Below are positions 42,442 through 45,793 of a stretch of DNA of 45,793 nt, piece after piece. How positions within the stretch are numbered: position 1 is the stretch's first letter; the number at the start of each line of letters is the position of its first letter. Location of the stretch: positions 1 through 45,793 of IMG/VR virus record IMGVR_UViG_3300042298_002412. One strand, 5' to 3'. A program made the translations under genes and the position numbers. The notes under the pieces were generated by a model. The model ran no database searches. It saw nothing but the letters and a program-made list of their open reading frames with translations, and had not been told where the DNA came from. This DNA is from a virus.

Positions 42442-42668
42442 GCGGCCTTCTTCTTGCTGAGGATGGTGATTTTGTTGGCATTGGGATGGCGGTTCTGCGC
42501 GAACCGCTCGGCCTGTTGTTTACCGGTGGCGCGAATGGTGCCGCGCATCGGTCGGCCTTGCGGGAACCGTGCCTCAAACGGCCACAGGGTTGCCCGTGGG
42601 TTGGTGGTGCGGGTGATCCCTTCGCCTGCAGACAGGCAGGGGTCATCATCGAAACTGAGCGAGTTCAT
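42432..42668 (-). CDS. Hypothetical protein (78 aa)
   Basis: Starts MNSLSFDDDPCLSAGEGITR. Contains LWPFEARFPQGRPMRGTIRA and a basic C-terminus (NKITILSKKKAAWL). No recognised family. Start overlaps the end of the preceding gene by 23 bases. Confidence 0.5.
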   Translation of the reverse strand: MNSLSFDDDPCLSAGEGITRTTNPRATLWPFEARFPQGRPMRGTIRATGKQQAERFAQNRHPNANKITILSKKKAAWL

Positions 42669-42813
42669 TGTCCGTTGGTGTGGTGGATTGAAGTTCCCAG
42701 TGCTTGCACCAGTTGGATGGATGAACACTGGGCCAGGGCGGTAGATCGAGCAGGTGGCATGTGAGCCCAGTGCCGTCGTGCCGAACGTGCCGGCATGTCT
42801 GGCACGTGGTCAC
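42646..42813 (-). CDS. Small zinc-finger-like protein (55 aa)
   Basis: GTG start (VTTCQTCRHVRHDGTGLTCH, then WCKHWE). CxxC plus two later Cys with the WC..W ending is a common small phage zinc-binding protein, also echoed in 41252-41554. GTG 42813 shares a base with the upstream TAG stop. Confidence 0.6.
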   Translation of the reverse strand: MTTCQTCRHVRHDGTGLTCHLLDLPPWPSVHPSNWCKHWELQSTTPTDNELAQFR

Positions 42814-42914
42814 TACCACCGCTCGGTGCGCTGCAGCTCGGTTTCGCGGTGCATGGTGTAACCGGCGGCGATGAAACCAGCGATCACGATCACCGTGAGC
42901 AGAGCAGTTCTCAT
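42813..42914 (-). CDS. Single-helix membrane peptide (33 aa)
   Basis: Reads MRTALLTVIVIAGFIAAGYT then MHRETELQRTERW: one membrane helix with a charged cytoplasmic-type tail. Overlaps neighbours by ATGA and TAGTG. Role unknown. Confidence 0.5.
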   Translation of the reverse strand: MRTALLTVIVIAGFIAAGYTMHRETELQRTERW

Positions 42915-42997
42915 GCTTCCGCGACGGGCATGGGTCTGGGCAGCAGCTGCAGCACGTCGGCGTTGCGCTCGAAACGCATCCAGGGAAACCACTTCAT
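42911..42997 (-). CDS. Micropeptide (28 aa)
   Basis: Starts MKWFPWMRFERNADVLQLLP and ends PVAEA. Both ends make ATGA overlaps, the main support for translation. Confidence 0.4.
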   Translation of the reverse strand: MKWFPWMRFERNADVLQLLPRPMPVAEA

Positions 42998-43152
42998 GGC
43001 TTGGGTGTGATGCTGAGGATTTCGGTTTGCGGGCCGTACTGGAACGCGAAGGCGTCCTTGATGGCGTCGTTGCCCCAGCCGGTTGGAACGATCCATTCGA
43101 GTGTGGTTTCATCGGGGGAATCAGGGCGGCGGTACTTGATCTCGATGGTCAT
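42994..43152 (-). CDS. Small hypothetical protein (52 aa)
   Basis: Starts MTIEIKYRRPDSPDETTLEW and reads as a compact beta-alpha-beta sequence (WGNDAIKDAFAFQYGPQTEI). Coupled to both neighbours. Unknown family. Confidence 0.5.
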   Translation of the reverse strand: MTIEIKYRRPDSPDETTLEWIVPTGWGNDAIKDAFAFQYGPQTEILSITPKP

Positions 43153-43571
43153 CAGACGAGCTCCTTTCCGGTCATGGACGGGAGGCTGAACACCTGTGCC
43201 GGTGCTGGTGGTTTGGCGTGGGTGGCGGACTGGATCTGCGCAGCGATGTGCTGGGTCTGCTGCACCAGGCCGGCGGCTAGATCGCGGTCGATCGGCGTGA
43301 AGTCGTCCCAGGCGTTTTCGGCCATCGCCGTGGCGACGGCCTGGGTTGCGTCGAGCAGCGCCACCAGCAGCGGCAACACGGGGCGGTTGAGGCGGCCGGG
43401 ATCAGCGATCAGCAGCGAGCGATAGGGATCAGCCGGCATGGCGGCACGGGCGGCCTGCAGGATCGTGTCGGACAGCTCGCCGTTGCAGGTCATGGGATGG
43501 CCGGTGATGCAGGGCAGGGTTGATGTCATAGCGGGGTGTTGCGGTTGGGGAACGGATACGGTGCGGGTCAC
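43152..43571 (-). CDS. Hypothetical protein (139 aa)
   Basis: GTG 43571 overlaps the Gp157-like stop (GTGA); an ATG at 43529 is possible. Helical: DTILQAARAAMPADPYRSLL, LPLLVALLDATQAVATAMAE, LVQQTQHIAAQIQSA. The first 45 residues are Pro/Thr-rich. No recognised family, but next to the Gp157-like gene. Confidence 0.55.
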   Translation of the reverse strand: MTRTVSVPQPQHPAMTSTLPCITGHPMTCNGELSDTILQAARAAMPADPYRSLLIADPGRLNRPVLPLLVALLDATQAVATAMAENAWDDFTPIDRDLAAGLVQQTQHIAAQIQSATHAKPPAPAQVFSLPSMTGKELV

Positions 43572-44119
43572 TTAATGGTCCAGCTGCGGCGTTCGACCAG
43601 GCATGCGCCATCGATGGCCTGGCCAGCAGCGAGTGCAGCCTTGAGTGCCGTCTTGTCGGCGGTGTAGGTGGTCTTGACCCGCTGGAACTGCTCCGGCAGG
43701 TCAGCGGCGAGCAGCTCAGGATCGAGCTCCACGCTGGTGACGCGGCGGCTGGTGATGCTGTGCTCGGGGAGCTTCCAGGTGGTCTCTTCAGGGTCAACCC
43801 GTTGCAGTGCACTGATCAGCCGGTCCTGTAGCACTTCTGCCTGATGCTCAGCAGCTTTGGCCAGCTCAGCCAGCCGGCGTGCATGATCAGCCCGTACTGC
43901 AGCTTGTGCGCGGATGTGATCGATCGCCCAGCACCAGGCGTCGGCCTTGGTTTCAACAGCCTTGCGGTTGTCCGCTTCGGCATCGATCAGGGTCTCAAGC
44001 TGAGCGGTAGCCTCAGCCACCTCTGCCGGGTCATCAGAGAACAGCAGCTCGGCGGCAGCGTTGATGCGGCCCTGCAGCCGCAGGGCGTCGCCGGTCAGGT
44101 CGAAGAGTGTTGCGGTCAT
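43568..44119 (-). CDS. Siphovirus Gp157-like protein
   Basis: A 183-residue protein with the Gp157 layout: an N-terminal coiled coil (AVETKADAWCWAIDHIRAQA, LAELAKAAEHQAEVLQDRLI) followed by the beta segment TTWKLPEHSITSRRVTSVEL and the helical end ADKTALKAALAAGQAIDGAC. Gp157 proteins occur with SSB, recombinases and nucleases in siphophage early operons. ATG 44119 is preferred over the longer frame, which crosses 44124-44279. Confidence 0.8.
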   Translation of the reverse strand: MTATLFDLTGDALRLQGRINAAAELLFSDDPAEVAEATAQLETLIDAEADNRKAVETKADAWCWAIDHIRAQAAVRADHARRLAELAKAAEHQAEVLQDRLISALQRVDPEETTWKLPEHSITSRRVTSVELDPELLAADLPEQFQRVKTTYTADKTALKAALAAGQAIDGACLVERRSWTIK

Positions 44120-44123
44120 GGGA

Positions 44124-44279
44124 TCAGCGGAGCGATGGGTTGCGATCAGCAGCGGAGAGGGACGGGTGACGATCAAGCCAGCAGCGTGGTTCGAGGTCGC
44201 TGCCAAACCCGGAGTCCTCGGCCTCGGGCACGTCGTCGGTTTCGTCCCACGCATCCGCGTAGGCCTCGTCGAAAGTCAT
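44124..44279 (-). CDS. Small acidic protein (51 aa)
   Basis: Starts MTFDEAYADAWDETDDVPEA; strongly acidic first half. First gene after promoter P8, with a GCCACCACACCACTGCAACC leader. Unknown role; an acidic DNA-mimic is conceivable. Confidence 0.55.
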   Translation of the reverse strand: MTFDEAYADAWDETDDVPEAEDSGFGSDLEPRCWLDRHPSLSAADRNPSLR

Positions 44280-44306
44280 GGTTGCAGTGGTGTGGTGGCC
44301 TTCCAA

Positions 44307-44335
44307 ATCATACCGCTGCGGTTGCGCATCTGCAA
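44307..44335 (-). promoter_or_regulatory. Promoter P8 with operator dyad
   Basis: Read leftwards: TTGCAG (44335-44330), 17-bp spacer, TATGAT (44312-44307). The plus strand shows GTTGC-GCATCT-GCAAC (44321-44336). It heads the 13-gene unit 44279 to 40753. Confidence 0.8.
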
Positions 44336-44393
44336 CGGTCTGGAGCGGCTTGATCGCTGCCGGAACGCTGAGGCGGTGGGTTGCTGACCCCTG

Positions 44394-44420
44394 AAACCCC
44401 CGTGGTGACAGGGGTTTTCC
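44394..44420. terminator. Bidirectional intrinsic terminator
   Basis: AAACCCC (44394-44400) and GGGGTTT (44411-44417) pair around a 10-base loop, followed by TTCC on the plus strand and CAGG on the minus strand. It isolates P8 from the rightward promoter at 44430-44442. Confidence 0.65.
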
Positions 44421-44429
44421 TTTGGCTGG

Positions 44430-44442
44430 CACGGGTTACGAT
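44430..44442 (+). promoter_or_regulatory. Second-class promoter: CACGGGT + TACGAT (copy 3)
   Basis: CACGGGT directly followed by TACGAT (44437-44442), matching the 13416 and 12156 elements. It is placed right after the terminator and upstream of the lyase-like gene. Confidence 0.5.
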
Positions 44443-44506
44443 TGATGGAGCAGCTGGGGTGGTTCCCGGCTGCCGACACCGTGACCCGTGTCACTGTGTG
44501 GTGGCT

Positions 44507-44522
44507 GGGGCCTTCGGGCCCC
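44507..44522. other. GGGGCC-TTCG-GGCCCC hairpin in the lyase leader
   Basis: A 6-bp GC stem with a UUCG-type tetraloop and no U-tract. It probably stabilises the long leader or controls access to the start. Confidence 0.6.
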
Positions 44523-44541
44523 ACTTACCACAACGGAGCAC

Positions 44542-44555
44542 CGGAAACCTGAGCC
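44542..44555 (+). repeat. Boundary motif copy 11 (CGGAAACCTGAGCC)
   Basis: Perfect consensus in the leader, ending 15 bases before GTG 44571, with no coding role. Confidence 0.8.
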
Positions 44556-44570
44556 AGTTGCGGCTCTGCG

Positions 44571-45263
44571 GTGACGCTCTGGTTCCGAATGTTTCCGGGC
44601 CGCGGTCGCATCAAGGGGATCGCCACCAACCAGATCAGCGAAGGCGGCAACTATGTGGTGCGGCGCCGGCACAGGGAGCAGGACACCTCGGGGTGGGTGC
44701 GGACGTTGCGAGGTAAGGCAACCGATGGCAGCACGATCGCGCTAGTCGAGAAACGCAACGCAGCACAGGAGTTCGTTCGGTTCGGCGTGGACCCCGTGAC
44801 CGGCATCGGCCAGGGTGCGCCACGGTCAGAGCTGGCACCAAGGCGGCTGATTGATTTTGGGGACACCGTGCACCTGAGGCTGGAGTTTCGCGTGCGTGCT
44901 GAGAACCTCGACCGGTTGAGCGGCTACGTGCTCCAGTTCTGGCAGCCAGTGATCTCTCCTATCGCCGGGATTCGCGTCAGCGGTGGCCGGCTGGAAGCGG
45001 TGAGCCGTTCAGCTGGTGGCGCTGCCAGTGCGCCGCTCACGCGGGGGTGGAATGAGATCAAGTTGACGTTCAGACCTGGCGACGATGGCCTGTTCAAGCT
45101 GCGGGGTGATCTGAACGGGTCGGTAGCGGGGCGGATCAACGGGGGCAGCCAGGCGGGGCTGGCGACTGACGACATCTACCGCCCGAAGTTCGGATGGTAC
45201 GGATCGCCAGGGCAGAACGTGGCCGTGGACTACCGCCGGTTCGTGCAGTGGGCCGAGAGCTGA
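44571..45263 (+). CDS. Polysaccharide-lyase-like protein (jelly-roll)
   Basis: A 230-residue protein. QGAPRSELAPRRLIDFGDTV (about 80-99) carries the (A)xRxE strand motif of concanavalin-like polysaccharide lyases; HLRLEFRVRAENLDRLSGYV, LTRGWNEIKLTFRPGDDG and the end YRPKFGWYG with VDYRRFVQWAES fit that family. It may be a depolymerase acting on host capsule or sheath. GTG 44571 is the first start; an ATG at 44589 is an alternative. Its stop nearly touches the convergent membrane peptide gene (45265). Confidence 0.7.
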   Translation: MTLWFRMFPGRGRIKGIATNQISEGGNYVVRRRHREQDTSGWVRTLRGKATDGSTIALVEKRNAAQEFVRFGVDPVTGIGQGAPRSELAPRRLIDFGDTVHLRLEFRVRAENLDRLSGYVLQFWQPVISPIAGIRVSGGRLEAVSRSAGGAASAPLTRGWNEIKLTFRPGDDGLFKLRGDLNGSVAGRINGGSQAGLATDDIYRPKFGWYGSPGQNVAVDYRRFVQWAES

Positions 45264-45264
45264 C

Positions 45265-45408
45265 CTACGGCTGCACCAGATCAAACACCACCCAGGCGAC
45301 GACGACCGCGACGCCCAGCGCCACCGGTAAAGGCACGGCACTCAGCAGCCAGACCAGCAGGCCGGCCACCAGCGCAACGGCCACTGTGAAGCGGATCAGG
45401 TACGCCAT
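45265..45408 (-). CDS. Two-helix membrane peptide (47 aa), holin-like
   Basis: Reads MAYLIRFTVAVALVAGLLVW then LLSAVPLPVALGVAVVVAWV: two membrane helices joined by a Pro turn, the size of a small holin. ATG 45408 shares a base with the upstream stop (TGATG); an ATG at 45417 is an alternative. Confidence 0.55.
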   Translation of the reverse strand: MAYLIRFTVAVALVAGLLVWLLSAVPLPVALGVAVVVAWVVFDLVQP

Positions 45409-45506
45409 CACTCCCATCCAATTCGCAGCAGCGCCACCAGCAGCACCGCAACGGCAACGCTGGCTGGGGCCATCATCGCGGCGATCATTGCGACATCACA
45501 GGTCAT
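45408..45506 (-). CDS. Single-helix membrane peptide (32 aa)
   Basis: Reads MTCDVAMIAAMMAPASVAVA then VLLVALLRIGWE, one membrane helix. Coupled to neighbours by ATGA and TGATG. Confidence 0.5.
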   Translation of the reverse strand: MTCDVAMIAAMMAPASVAVAVLLVALLRIGWE

Positions 45507-45565
45507 GGGATAGCAGCTCCGAACGTGTTGATCAGTGTGGTGAGTAGGAGTAGGAGGGTGGTCAT
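45503..45565 (-). CDS. Leu-rich micropeptide (20 aa)
   Basis: Reads MTTLLLLLTTLINTFGAAIP. The stop overlaps the next ATG (ATGA). It could be a leader peptide or membrane micropeptide; its reality rests on the overlap pattern. Confidence 0.35.
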   Translation of the reverse strand: MTTLLLLLTTLINTFGAAIP

Positions 45566-45578
45566 CGAGGCCGGGACA

Positions 45579-45793
45579 CTACGGGGCACTCAGGCCGTCA
45601 ATGAATCGCTGCGGCAGGTCGTAGCCGCTGGACATGCTGATCAAGTGTTGCTGCAGGTCGGAGGGGATCATCTCGGCGGCCAGGCCCAGCCCCCACGCCT
45701 CTAGAAATGTGCGCACGTCACCTTGTGCGGCTTGACCGAGGCCCACTCCGATCATCAGGTGCAGCACGGGGGCAGCCTGAGCGATGGCGGCGA
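45579..45793 (-). CDS. C-terminal part of a protein cut by the window edge
   Basis: An open frame enters from the right edge (AIAQAAPVLHLMIGVGLGQA) and ends DLPQRFIDGLSAP at 45579, giving about 70 residues. Helical and partly hydrophobic. It lies directly upstream of the three small membrane peptides and is read with them. Probably a virion or lysis gene; too short to assign. Confidence 0.6.
   Translation of the reverse strand, partial: AAIAQAAPVLHLMIGVGLGQAAQGDVRTFLEAWGLGLAAEMIPSDLQQHLISMSSGYDLPQRFIDGLSAP

Noticed and set aside
6421-44336. GTTGC-N6-GCAAC as a LexA/SOS box
   Set aside because: The known cyanobacterial LexA box is of the GTAC-N4-GTTC type; these arms differ.
1-45793. Window as a complete circular phage genome
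   Set aside because: The frame leaving the left edge (1-330) meets a stop after 12 codons if joined to the right edge, and the frame entering at the right edge is a different one. Tape-measure and other tail genes are also absent.

Overview
The window is phage DNA, either a temperate siphovirus-like phage or a prophage. It carries a terminase pair, a DUF4055-type portal, a MuF-like minor capsid protein, neck/tail-completion genes, an endolysin, an integrase, and a primase-helicase with an adjacent iteron origin. The host is probably a high-GC picocyanobacterium (Synechococcus/Cyanobium type). The best evidence is a 153-residue protein (6702-7163) resembling the cyanobacteria-specific cyAbrB regulators. 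ThyX, dCTP deaminase and start codons lacking Shine-Dalgarno sites also fit. I see no host housekeeping genes. Genes run off both edges and their reading frames do not join, so this is probably part of a larger element.

Layout. 1-10057: mostly minus strand, read leftwards. It holds the portal, MuF protein, accessory genes (small proteins, a DxD glycosyltransferase), neck/tail-completion genes and the start of a virion protein; two small plus-strand islets and the cyAbrB-like gene interrupt it. 10101-13366: a degenerate tRNA-like element, a KilA-N protein and small genes. 13472-19106: one minus operon running from a ParB-methyltransferase fusion through terminase small and large subunits to a phage sigma factor. 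19166-23818: phosphoesterase, iteron origin, AEP-primase/SF3 helicase, PD-(D/E)XK-like nuclease and a tandem ribbon-helix-helix (RHH) regulator. 23896-27249: the divergent plus operon with an SF2 helicase and a PP-loop protein. 27210-30112: minus ThyX, HNH nuclease, a lysozyme/L,D-transpeptidase fusion, a holin candidate and a membrane-HTH protein. 30235-38972: plus recombination genes (VRR-NUC, RecT-like, SSB), an ASCH-like protein, a DUF4942-type methyltransferase and many small coupled genes. 38932-40767: integrase and a candidate attP region. 40753-44279: a 13-gene minus operon (Gp157-like, dCTP deaminase, excisionase-like HTH). 44571-45793: polysaccharide-lyase-like protein and a cluster of tiny hydrophobic peptides.

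Regulation is the most striking aspect. Eight intergenic sites carry GTTGC-N6-GCAAC or a close variant. At most of them the dyad lies between a -35 and a -10 hexamer 17 bp apart, so it looks like an operator. The sites head the units for recombination, replication, methyltransferase/packaging, cyAbrB-like and Gp157-like genes. One site is a face-to-face divergent promoter, and its leftward product is the tandem RHH protein on an apparently leaderless mRNA, the arrangement expected of an autoregulated repressor. A second motif (CGGAAACCTRAGCC) lies in sense orientation just upstream of eleven genes, many of them virion genes. Several other gene junctions are duplicated at 17-46 bp. Inside operons, genes are joined by ATGA, GTGA or TGATG overlaps, while first genes have CA-rich leaders without Shine-Dalgarno sites.
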